A stretch of DNA of 64,000 bases from Eriocheir sinensis (taxonomy: Eukaryota > Arthropoda > Malacostraca > Decapoda > Varunidae): positions 18,258,473 through 18,322,472 of the forward strand of contig NC_066512.1 of the NCBI RefSeq assembly GCF_024679095.1, in the 5' to 3' direction. Shown here piece by piece: positions 16,505-29,100 of the stretch. The position numbers and the translations under genes are program-made. Within the stretch, counting starts at the first letter, position 1; every line of letters begins with the position of its first letter. The notes below the pieces were generated by a model. That model made no database searches, was not told the DNA's origin, and worked only from the letters and a program-made list of their open reading frames with translations.

Positions 16505-16671
16505 CTATGAACTGTAAGGGAAATTAGAGCAGGCAGAGAACAAGGCAAAGTGAAATCAGAGCATTTGCCAGAGCAAGATGAAGTACATCACCATCACACA
16601 TAGGTGGATAATGTTGGAAAAGCCCTTTGTACGGCAGTGGGCTGATGATAGATAACGATGATGATGATGAG
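16505..16671 (+). mobile_element. LINE 3' end with (GAT)n tail
   Basis: GGAAAAGCCCTTTGTACGGCAGTGGGC...GATGATGATGATGA resembles the 3' end of RTE-type elements (AGGCCTTTGTCCAGCAGTGG followed by GAT repeats). Only the tail is seen. Confidence 0.5.
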
Positions 16672-17270
16672 AGAATTTTACTTATTTTTGTGTGCATAGC
16701 TGTCCTCGTAGACTTTGTTGAGCAAAACAGAGGAAAGTAGCAGCAGCTTGTGGACCAGAAATCAGCTTTGGAATAAACCCTATTGGCTATCAGGTCACCT
16801 CTTTGTTGCTTGAGGCTCCTCATGTGCATCTGGGACATTTAGGGAAAGGATATTCTCTACATTTGCTATACCATAAAGTCCATTATGGTTTAGGAAAAAT
16901 AAATGTCCATTATAAGATTAAACATGTTATTTACAGTATTATTTTACAGCTTTGGGCGGAACAGACAAAAACGAAAAAATAGTACTATACTGGAATACAA
17001 TCATTATGTGAAACACCTTCCTAAGAAAATATACTTCTAAAAATAGAGCAATATTAAATTAGGGCTTACATGAAGTGTCAGGTATAATTTGTAGTGTCAC
17101 TGGTCACACCTCAGCTACTCGGTCACTTATAGCTAGAGGCCACCCATATCATCAGGAACATGAGATCAGTCTTATTGCACCATATGGGAACACCAAACAG
17201 CAAGTCTATACAGATGGAACCAATGTGCAAATGCCAACCTTGAAAGGCATCCATAACGATCTCATCATTT

Positions 17271-17273
<3 letters not shown>

Positions 17274-17356
<83 letters not shown>

Positions 17357-17692
17357 GGAATTTGTTGAATTGAAGTAGAATATTATAATTCCTTCAGACA
17401 CCCTGATGAAAAATTGCCAGCTATAATGCAAACAATATATAATAAACAAAAATTTAATCAACATTTTCATTCATTAAGTTCAGGGAGCAATAGAGTTCTT
17501 AAAAAAGTTTTCTTGATATTGCACTGTTAGAAAATAGATGTTCTCTTGATATTGTGTGAAAATAAGGCAATTAAAATGGTGAGCAAAGAAAATGTTTTTC
17601 CATTCCAGTTACATACATATTTACTGCAGTGTTCATGAAATATGTACAAGAACACATTTCTTTAAAATTAAAATTGATGTGTGTGTGTGTGT

Positions 17693-17774
<82 letters not shown>
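17274..17774. repeat. Two (TA)n arrays
   Basis: TA at 17274-17354 and 17696-17774, the latter preceded by (GT)n at 17679-17694. The 340 bp between, and 16680-17270, show no recognised feature. Confidence 0.93.
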
Positions 17775-17777
<3 letters not shown>

Positions 17778-18594
17778 ATCAATCACCTACTTACACAATA
17801 GCATAACATTCTGGTTTTAAATTATATCTCAAATTGACCTTCCACTATTAACTTAAAACTCTTTTCAGAATTTTAATTAAATAAGTAGGATAGCATCTGC
17901 CTTGATACTAGATAGGAGGCTAAATATGTATCATCTTCCTTGACTTACAGATAAATATGGGGCTTACATGACTTGATCTCAATTTCACATCATCTTCAAG
18001 TTTAGTATTTGCTGTATTAGTATTTGCCGAGACATACCGGCTAAGTTATCACCATTCTTTAACATGTAAAAATTATCATATGGAGAGTAAAAATCTGAAT
18101 TGTAAACATGCAAACCCAAACAACTTGTAATGCATGGAAAGTCTACAAGCTTTTGCTTATGTTGTGGATGTGATGAGAAAATAGCAAATCCCAAAACTAC
18201 GTGTAAAGTCAACAAGTTAACATGTATATATTAGAGTGAGAATCAATTTAAAAACTTATTTCTACAATAAGTTTATTTATATAATATTTTATAAGTTTAT
18301 TTATAAAATATTGCAAATTCTAATTGAAATTTCTGGGCACAATATTTATTAATATTGTCATGGTTTCATAACAAATGGTGAAGAATATTATAAAAGCAGT
18401 TTAACTGGCAATATTTTAAAATTATACTCACTAAAATGTGATATATGATCACAAAAAGATAATTAAGAGATAAAACTGATAAAAATAAATTCAGTAACTG
18501 AAAACAAACTATTAACCTCGAAATTATCAACAACACTGCATCTTAAATATAAAGCATCAATATTGCAAAATGATAGCTTATGTAAACACAACTT
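17775..18594. other. AT-rich unique DNA past FAM136A
   Basis: No gene, repeat array or RNA feature recognised; several AATAAA-like words on the minus strand near 18260-18360. Confidence 0.4.
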
Positions 18595-18600
18595 TTTATT
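18595..18600 (-). terminator. Candidate polyadenylation signal for FAM136A
   Basis: AATAAA on the minus strand about 775 nt past the FAM136A stop codon, followed by a GT-rich stretch (GTTGTGTTT) as expected downstream of a cleavage site. Other AATAAA-like words lie further on, near 18270-18350, so the choice is uncertain. Confidence 0.35.
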
Positions 18601-19375
18601 AAATATTACAAAATATCTATGATGACTTTAAATGAGTGTAAATTACACTGTACTCCCACTATGCTGATTGATGAACCTGGAATGAAAACCCACAATTTTC
18701 TTTCTTCTTGTCCAAAATGCTTTGATGGTCACACACAGAAAATAAATGAGATGCAAAAGCATTACAACCAACACCCAGCAGATCCCTGGTAGGAGGCCTG
18801 AGTCTATATTGGCACAGTTGATCTAATGCACGTGATGGTGCCTATTTAATATGCATAGTCTTAAAATAAGACTGCTACTGTTAATCATACGACACCAACA
18901 TTAATAAAACACTACAAACAATTACTATTCTTCTTCACTCAGGCACAGACACACCATTCAAAAGGCTCCTGATTGCCAACAAACAGAAGCAAACTATAAC
19001 TACAGAATAGGAAAAATGGAAATAAATGTTTTACAATGTATAAAGTATCTGAAATGCCCAAATGGGTTGACCAGTGGAAAGAAACTATTTTAAAGAGTGT
19101 ATAGAACTCGTTGTTACATGTTTAAATGTCACTGTACTTGACAAATTAAATTTTTCAACACATTACACAATTATTTTTATCATCAACTGATTGCTAAGTT
19201 AGTGAGTCATCAGCTGCCAAACAATAACTATTTCATGTTCACACACATCCCTTGCTTTCTGCAAGACGGTAAAAGATTTCAAAGAGGCAGAAAATAACCC
19301 TTCTTATATTTGTACCATATGAGCCAGCAAGTTAAAAATGTTTCGAAAAGACTCCCTAGTACTACAAAACTATAC

Positions 19376-20156
19376 CTAGGAGTTTTTTGCTAAAACACCA
19401 GCAATCCTCTTCTTTACAGACGGCATCAGCTGGATGTGCTCATCAACACACTGCATGGCACACCCCTCGAACTCAGCCTTGTATGCAGACACCTGTTCAA
19501 GACAATGGCATTAATTGCTGATAGCTTTAAAAGATACGTGATCAAGACTCAATTTACGTGTGTGTATGTGTGTGTGTGTTGACACAACCATCTACATGCA
19601 CATACACACAAACACCCACAAACTTGATTTTATCCAAACAAAATTCCATTATTTTACTGAAAATTTAGGATTAAAAAAATTCTGATAAACATTTACACAT
19701 ATTTTATGAATCTTGAATTTCAATGTCACTTTATAAATCTATTATTTATGAAGATAATTATGTGTATCCTGACAAAATAAAACATGCATTATTAATTCAA
19801 CCACCAAAAATCTTTAAAAGAGAAAATGGAACTTCAAAAATTTATCAACAAGCAAAGCAACAAAAATGTCCTTTCTTTATTATGGCTCACCACACAAACA
19901 CGGCCCACTAGAAAAGTAATTTATGCCTTCTATTGTGCATAATAAAAACACTCAAACAAAATCAAAATATACACAAGGAAATTCAAATATGTACAGGGAA
20001 ATTCAAATGTTTCAACAAGGCACAAACTTCATGAACTTTGAATTTCTGAGGATAAGGTACTGAGGCTTGTGTGGTGGTGAGTGTCATGTGATGCAGTGAG
20101 GCAGTAACTCATGGGAGTTAGCAAGACCTTTTCAGAGTTAGCATGAGGAAGCTGCA

Positions 20157-20195
<39 letters not shown>

Positions 20196-23100
20196 TTACT
20201 TGTACCCTGAATTAATACGTGGAGAGTTGTAAGAATCACGAACTGGACCAGCCGCCCCACCAAAGCTGTTTGTCCTAAACAAAAGAATGCCAAGTTTTCT
20301 GATTATAAGTGATTGCAATTCATGGACCTTTACAATATTCTTTTTATACATTCTTACTTACACTGAACAGTATTTTTTACTTATGATCTTCAGTGTAGAA
20401 AACTACAACATGTTAACAGCACTAATTAATGGCTTTCATACCTATATAGACTCCCATTAAATGATTATGCAAAAGTCTTTAATACTGAACCATTGTCATT
20501 AATTTGTTACAAGATTATAGATTTCTCAGCATGTTAAAATAAACATGATGGCAAACGGTTTGACTTATCTAATCATTTAAAGGACTTTCAATCAATCAGT
20601 CCATGGAGGCATACACCAGAGGGCATGTTGCTTCGGCAATCCTACGATGCCTTCCTAGAAGTTCCTCCAAGCATGTCTTCATAAATGCACCCTTCCCATA
20701 ACAAGGACCTCTCTCCCAGCAGGACCCATGAACTCGCTCTAGCCATGACATTTGTGGGTACCCCATTGACCTCCTCCCTTTAAGGGTATCTCTTTCATAG
20801 ATTGACTTCTGGTAGCATGACATATGCCCATAGAGCCAGAGTTGGCATTCACAGACCTTTTTATATAGAAAAGGAGGTAGACAAAGGTCGCAAAAATAAA
20901 AAAGAAAATAAAAAAGCCTGCAATGGTGCTGCTCCTGCAAACAGTATTATGTTGAAGTGTTCAAAATAGAGACCAAAGTCATTTGGAGAGGTCTTGATAC
21001 TTCTCTCATGAAAAGTTCAAGTCATAGGCAGGAGAATATACGGATGAAGGAAGGCTGTTCCAGAGTTTACCAGCTAAAGGGATGAAAAGTACAGATACTG
21101 GTCAACTCTTGCAGTATCTTGGACAGTATTGGGATAAGTTAGAACAGAAAGTCGACTGCAGTGGAGGCGAGAAAAAAAAAATGGTGTAGATGATACAGAA
21201 CTCTTAACCTCGAAGCAGCTGATTTATGAAGAGATAAGATAGAAAAATTTCAGTCAAGATTTTGAATAGAGGACAGACCTAAAATGTTTAGTGTAAAAAA
21301 AGGGGACAGATGAGTGTTGTCAAAGAATGGGGGATAGATGTTTGGAAGATTTTATTGAGTTGAGATTTCAGCAAAGGGAGTGGGTCAAGATGTGCTCCAC
21401 TTTAGAATTCAAATAGGCAAAAAAAATATATAGTTAATAGAGTTAGGCAAGAGATAAAATGGCACAGATATATTTAGAAATAGAAAGACAGTTAAGTTTT
21501 AGCCAGATGGTGGGCAATTCTGAAGAATCAAGATTGTGGGCACGAGCGCAAGTGATATCATTGCACACATACACGCAGCATCCAGCCTTGGACTGAAATT
21601 TAGGATAGAGGTAGTAAGAGGAAACAAGAGTGGAGACAGAAGAAATACAGACAAAGGCAGGCTGCTCCACATTTTATCAGTGACAGGGATAAAACAATGA
21701 AAATACTGGTCAGGACTTTGAACAGCACAGGGATGTGCTAGAAAGTTTTGTACAGCAAGGCTGCAGGAGAGGCAGAGGCATGCAGTTAGCAGTTTAGAAG
21801 AGCAGCCAAAATGAATATATTAATTAAAAGTAGACAGGGAAGCAACACTGCAGTAGAGTTTCTAAGGTCACTCAGTAAGAAAAGGGGAGCTATTGAGACA
21901 AAAGGCTTCGACTTTATGCTGTCCAAAAACTGTGTTCTTGATCTTGAATTGATGAATAATGCACAGAGCACCTGTACAGGTGCATAACACACATTTGGGT
22001 TGGGTTGTTAGTGGAGTCCTCTGCCACATGAGATGCACTCTCCATACAGGGGCAGAGTTGGCTTTGATATATAATTAGCAATTGACAGGGGGAAAAGAAT
22101 TGATGGAGACAATACAGAATACTTAACCATGAGGAAGTTGATTTAGCAAGAGATGAGATAAGAAGTTTCTAGTTGGAATTTTGACCTAAGGTAACATCAA
22201 GAATATTTAGTGCAGGAAAAGGAGAGAGTTGTGTCCTCAAAGAATAGGAGACTGATATCTGAACCTCAGGCCACATCAAGAATATTTAGTGCAAGAAAAG
22301 GAGAGTTGTGTCATCAAAGAATAGGCGACTGATATCAGAGAGATTGTGTCGAGTTGTCAGGTGGAAAAATATAAGGCATTAAAAGTCATCACTTCCTTTT
22401 GTCCCATTATAAGATACAACAGTAGTCAGAGGTTAAATATAACATTATCCTTCCAATTCTGCAATATGCATTAGACAAGGGCTTTGAATATAGCGCAGCA
22501 ATCACCAAACGCAAAGAGGAAATGAGTGCATAAGAGGAGCAGTATTGTCTCCAGATGAGATAAAGAAAGTAATGAGGATGTGTGAACTTTGGTACTGGTG
22601 TGACAAGAAGGTAAATGGATTGTGAAGTGGCTGAATGGATGAAGTGTGGTATTATGAGATTATTTGGACATATGACAGGGATGAATTTGAGAATTTTGTA
22701 CTGGAGAAAGACTGAGGGAAATGGTATCAGGGGAAGGCAACCAGTAAAATGGAACAACAGAGTGAATGAGTATTTGAAAGTGTTGGTGGGCAAAGGATTA
22801 AATGTGAGGAGGAGGAGTGCTGGAATAAGGGAAATTGTTGGCTCAAACGTCCCAGTGAGGTAACAGGGTGTCGGGTCACCGTCACTCGGAGGTATGAAGA
22901 GATAGATAGAAATAGTAAAAGCACAAAATCACCAAATACATTGTGACTTGATCTTCATATGTCCTGTCATCTGAAACTGAGCACTCAAATTTCTGTATGC
23001 ACATAACTTGTGACTTTATATTCTTCTACTTGTATAAATAGCAGTGATAGAGTGTTGACTGTAACAGTGTTCATGATTTTCATAATACAGCATGTGGCAA

Positions 23101-26100
23101 CATGATGCATAAAATTTACTAAGCTTGGTCAATTTGCAACATTTATAGATCAATCTCCAAATTCAACATGGCATTTTACCTCTGCCTGCTGGTCTTTGCT
23201 TTGGTGGAAACTAAGCATGACTGTGAGTATTGGAGCTAAATATTTCTGGGCTCACAAACAGCAAAGCCATCTGCCATCTTCCATACAATATACTACAAAT
23301 AAAAAGAAACATTGCTTTGTACACAAAATAAGTTTAAAACATAAGATACATATAAAATACAAGTTTTAACATTCATTACAAACTAATGCAAGGTAGAGTA
23401 TAAGAAACAAGTTTATGAGTTATATGCTATGAGTTATATGCAAATATATTGACAAGAGTGATACCACAAGATGGCAATCACAAGATTGGCCAGTAATTTA
23501 GGAATCACACATGAAGAAACAGCTTTACCATGCAAAATCAAGTCAATCACTGAAGATCTGCATTAAAGAAAAAAAAAAAAAAAAAAAAAAAAAAATCCAT
23601 TGGCAAAATGCAAACATTTGCAACATAACCCTAAAGGCCAGGTCTGAGGCTCCCCATGCACACTGTCCAGGCCTTTTTGCTCAAACTGACAAGTTTTCCA
23701 CTTCAAATTAAATGAAAACTACTGAAGCAGTAAAAATATGGTGTCATTATTAACTTGAATCCTTCTGCATTACGCAAAACTAACTAGTTTCCTTGGAGTC
23801 TGTTGCATCACAACAAGGTGATGAAATACAGAATTTTTAGTCCAGCTGCTATCATGACTGACTGACACGTGTTCAAGTGCATGCACTCTGTCAAGACTTT
23901 GGCTCTTCATGTCAGCAATATACACTAAAATAGAGTGATTATTTAGTCTTATTGCTGTTTTCATTATGATTGCATCTGCTTACTGTGAGGGCTTGCCTGC
24001 ATGTTTGTTTAGGATAAACAGCAGGCCTGCTTGGATGCTGTGGTCTGCCATTTTTACGTGGTGCATTAGCTGTGTCCCCAAACTCAAGCCGAGACTACAG
24101 TCACATGAAATGTTCAGTAGGGGTGGAGTGGGGAAGCTGCTGATGAACTCTCCCTAGGTTATACAAACATCTGCTTGATTTTCAGGCTGTCTTATGCAAT
24201 ATATCACCAGAAAGATGGCTCCCATGGATTCTACAAATGGCAGTCCTGAGCTGACACTCAAGGATGATGAGTGAGTGACAAAGAAAATGCACATTTGATT
24301 TAGAGAATTATGCACAGTACAGAAATTTTTCAGATATTATGCCTCTGTGGTGCAGCGGTAAGTAATTTGTTAAGAATCCATGGGCCCAGGTTCGAGTCCC
24401 GGCCAGGCCAGTCAGTGTGCAACTCAACAAACTGTTCACCCTCCCTTGCAGGCTGGTTGATTAATGGGACCCTGAGGAAACCTGGGGAAGAAAAAATGAG
24501 GTAACTCTGATGTCGTGCTGGCCCAGTGTCCCAGGATAAATGTTTTTCACCCACCACAGGCTCAAGCAGGCCAACGCAACAGAAATGAGTAGCGCAGATT
24601 TCTGGACTTTTACGGCATATTTTTTCACATGAGAAGAAATGATAAACTGGTGGTCCTGAAACTCTTTTGATGATCATAGTTTGGAATTATAATCGCACAT
24701 GTGGTAACACTGAGAAGAAAGGCCAGGAAGTGGTGATGAAAGGGAATGATGCAGGAATGAAGGCAAGCTGTGTGAGTGGGAGATGAATCAGGACATGGGA
24801 AAACAGGATTGACACAAGAAGGTTCATGTAATTAGATAGGAAAAGCTGCTGTATAATGATTGTGAAAAGATGAGGAAGGGTGGTGTGATGCGTTGTAATG
24901 GAGTGCAGTACAGATGAAGTGACATAAGAGGTAAGGAAGGGGATAGAACCCATGAGCCCCAATCTAGAAGCCAGTGAACTGTCAATCAGCCATATTGAGG
25001 TAGCAAGAAATCTGTTGCCTGATGGCACAAAAATGACCTCTCCAGAAAGAATGACATTTCTGGAGAGTATAAACCTACCTATGGAGGTATCAAGGGAGAG
25101 GATGGTTGGATAAAGTACTGGTCTGAGCAGGCACACACTGTCTTGACAAATATGGTGGCTCAAACCAACAAAACTAGTTTCATTTGACAGAACAGCATGT
25201 GTGGCTACTGTTGTCACTGTTCACAATGTATGATCGCTGCTGTCATTGTACTCAAAATAATCTTCACTTTGTCCCGTCCTTTCCTCCTAACTCATCACGG
25301 GGTTTTCCTGCACTTTCTCAATAAGTACTTGGTCTGGTTTTCATGGTGGCTCAGTTAGAACTACAGTCAAACCTCGGTTTATGAGTTTAATTCATTCTGA
25401 AATATTGCACACATACCAAAACACTCGTAAACCAAAATGAATTTCCCCATTGAAATTAATGTAAATCTCATTAATGTGTCCCATATGTCAAAAAATATTT
25501 GTATAAAAATCATTTTACTTTTTTTACAGAATTAAAGTAATTTTACCAACAAATAGCAATGATAAATAATATGTAACACAAATCAATGTGTTATGGTTGT
25601 TACAGAGATTAACGCAACCGCTAGCTACGCTCGAGGAGTAGGCTTCGCCCCAGGGTTTAGCAGCCGCAGTTTCCCTATTCTCGAGGCACCGGAACTATGT
25701 TCGACCACCAATGTGAAGCTAACTCAACGTATCATCCGAGATGGAGGGTGAATGGGAGTCAGTCACGTCCATGAGGGCATACAAGATGCTGAGGCTTGCC
25801 TCCTGTTCCTGTTGTGAGCATAGTATCCACCGTTCCTGTTTTCTTCTTTGCAGCACCATCCCTTTTAACCATCTTTCTGGGGAACATTTTTAAAGCACAA
25901 AGAACTCTCACTGTAGTGCTGAAAACATGACATGAGCGCACGGATGCTATTTCTACGAGTTTACAACATGGACTGAGACGAGTCGTCATCAGACGGTCAA
26001 GAATTACCCTAGACCGAGCAAGAACTAACCCCAAATCTTGCAAAATTTTTGCATTTCTTGTTCTGGTGTATCAGATTTTAAAGATTCCCTTCAATTCTTG

Positions 26101-29100
26101 GCAAGAATTGGGGGTCCCGCACAAGCTGCGGTGAGATTGGATACGGCCACTGTCTTGCTGGCCTCACCTCCATAGGCCTATGACGATGACCATTTCCTGA
26201 GCTTCCTATGGGTAAGGATGGACATAGAGTTCAAGAGGTTACTGTTGTGTTACTGTTGCACCACAGACCATTTTAAAGCATCACTGTAGGATAAGTAAGA
26301 ACTTCATGGTATGAAAACATCATTGTCATTGTTAGAAACAAGATGATGCTAAGTAGCTACTGAAATACACTTAATGAACAGTTGATCCCGTAACTGTGAC
26401 TAAATTAACGCGTGTTGTCCTTGATGAGTGACAGTGAGAAATAGCGTTGGTTCATCCAATCATATGGACAAGAAAGAGTGCTCTGGTAGATTACAGGAGG
26501 GAGGTGAAAAACAGTCTCAAGAATGGGGGGTCGTTCATGAAGGCCATATATCGCCAGTTGACGTCGTAGGGTTGCAAACTTGCCACCCTTTCCTTAAATA
26601 CGGGACACCATTTGTTCTGTATTTGCCTCTCTGAATGGTTAAGCAGATAAAATTCAGTGTCTTAAAAATGTAGTTTTATTTTTTACGTGTTTCGCCTATA
26701 GTGCCGGTAGACTTTCTTCAGGGGCCTGGTGGTCGGCCAAAGCCCATCATGGCGCAGGTAGGTTTCATAGTAACGCCATTTATTCTTGGCTCATGTTGGC
26801 TCCCAGAACTCATTTTTGATTCACTTGGATGGTTTCTTCTGGAGTCCAGGTTGATGGGTGGTCTTCAGGACAGCATGTGGGTAGTCTTAGGCCACTAAGC
26901 GGTAACTGAAAAATCCCAGGTGGTAGTGTGGGGAATCGAACCCGCATCGTCCAGCACGCGGTGAATGCAGGGCCTGCACGCTAACCACTCAGCTACCTCC
27001 TACCCAAAGTGAGAGCATTTTTTGGTGAACCACAAAACAAGTCTATAAAATTATGTTTGTCAAGGGTTGTCCTGAAGTACATGTAAAATACGCATTGTAA
27101 CATCTCTCCCTCCTTACTCTTGCCTTCACCAGCAGAGGGCAGCAGCTGTTAGTCATGGCAGGCCAGAAAAATTTTAGGGTTGCCATCCGTTCCTTAAAAT
27201 TGGGATTCGTTCTGTATTGAAGGATGGGATATTGCCTTCCTTATTTAGTTTGGATCAAGGTGGCAGCCCTAACTGCATGAGGCTCTCATCCCATTGTTCT
27301 CTGCTCTGAGCACTCTCGTCTTGCAGTGAAAAAAGGGAACCCACGCTAACATCTTTAACTTGTACAAAGAGACACGCCAGTCCTCGTCGAAAGACCAACT
27401 TGGTCGGCTAGGCTGACGTAAGCTGATAGTCGGTCTATCGGCATCCTTCCCTTCCCTTCCTGAGCCATCACTTGACCATGACGACCTCCATATAGCCCGT
27501 GTCCCCACCTGGGGGTGGCGACAAAAAAAAAAAAGGAACAAACAGGATGCTTGTATACCAAGTAACTGCTCATAAACCAAGGCATTTTTTGTGGGATCTT
27601 TTTGCTCATAAATCAAAACGCTCGTAAACCAAGGTTTGAGGTCTGACTGTACTGACATTATCATGCATCGATGAGGGTCAGATATGATGCCATGCAGCAG
27701 AATAAGTCATGGAACCCACATAACTCAAATTGAACATTCAACACTGTGGCACACAGGGGTCTGATTAAATAAACGATGGCCAGCTGAGCGAACCACAACA
27801 AATTTGAGGAAATAAATGATGGCCATCATTTAAGGGTTACAAGAATGCTTTAAGAAAAAGTAGAAAACACTAGTCAGGGGAAGAATGATATCCCAGTGAC
27901 ATGGGTCTCCCTACAACTTCCCTACTGACACCAAATAATATCTCACAGTCAAACAAGGTCTCCAACAAACTGTGGTTCTGCTATTCAATCTATATTATAA
28001 ACATCTTTCATCCCAGTCTATCAGGAGTCAGCTTTCTTGCTTCCTTCATTCATGTCTCCGTTGTTTTTAACTAGACCTAGTCACCTAGGAGGCTCCCTTC
28101 TTCTTTCACCATCAGTATCACTGAACTGAATTCAATTTACCCCTCTTGGTCACTTTTTCCTATTAAAAGGACAGAACCACCTCAGCATGTTTCCTCCATT
28201 CATTGCTCACATGACTTTGATATTATTTACTTCAACCACATTGAATTTATAATTTTCAACCTTACACACCCCAGTGACATTACTTGGTATGATAACTTCA
28301 ACTCCTCTCAGCCATAATCTATTTTCTTTCAATAAACAAGCAGTTTGATTCCATGTTACTTCAATCACTATCATTGTGACAACTTGAAAATGCACCAAAA
28401 AAAAACCTGGGTGTATTGGTATATGCAGTGATTCCTCAAGCCTGAAAATTATTCCATTGGACAAAATAACCAAGCCTTTAAGTGACGATTCCTTACAGAA
28501 TAGAGTCGTATCTGAAACACTTGCTTAGTGCAAGGGCTACATGAAAGGGTGAGGCTGTTGTTTAATAATTTGAAACATTTAACTTCCCCAAGTCATTTTT
28601 GTATAAAGAAATTGAACTTCCTGGACACAGTTTGATTTCAACAGTAAAAGTACTTGCCACACTTCTTAAGAGCTTTTTTGAGTATTAATAGCATTGTCAC
28701 TACCCTGTGTTAAATGTGATTTGCAGATTCTTCAGAGACTGACTTCAGAAGCCATAGCAGTACAGAACTAGCCACTACCACAACTCTACAGCACACTGCA
28801 TTCCCAAGCTATTGCCAGTAATCTACTAAGGAACAGTTTTCATACTCCATCTTTCCCCAAGGCTGCCTGACGTAACACACTTCCTGCTGTGTTGGCAAAG
28901 GAAAGTGTGGAGTGGCGTTGGGGTTCCTGGAGAGGGTAGGTCCAGACATGAATAAGGTTACTTCAAGTTTCTGCTGCTTAACAGGTAACACATTAGTAAA
29001 CTATTTTATATTATATTGTAAAGTTGCATTCATGTAAAAAAGATTTTGTATTATTCATCCAATGTTATCACCTTGTTCAATTTCTTGATGGAGATAATCC

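Noticed and set aside
24341..24420. tRNA gene suggested by A and B boxes
   Set aside because: The sequence does not fold as a full cloverleaf and continues into a SINE body; the same holds for heads at 27005, 31599 and 55532.
24687..25217. 176-codon minus-strand frame
   Set aside because: No recognisable domain, no start context or splice support, and it lies among decayed repeats in FAM136A intron 3; could be chance or an unknown repeat.
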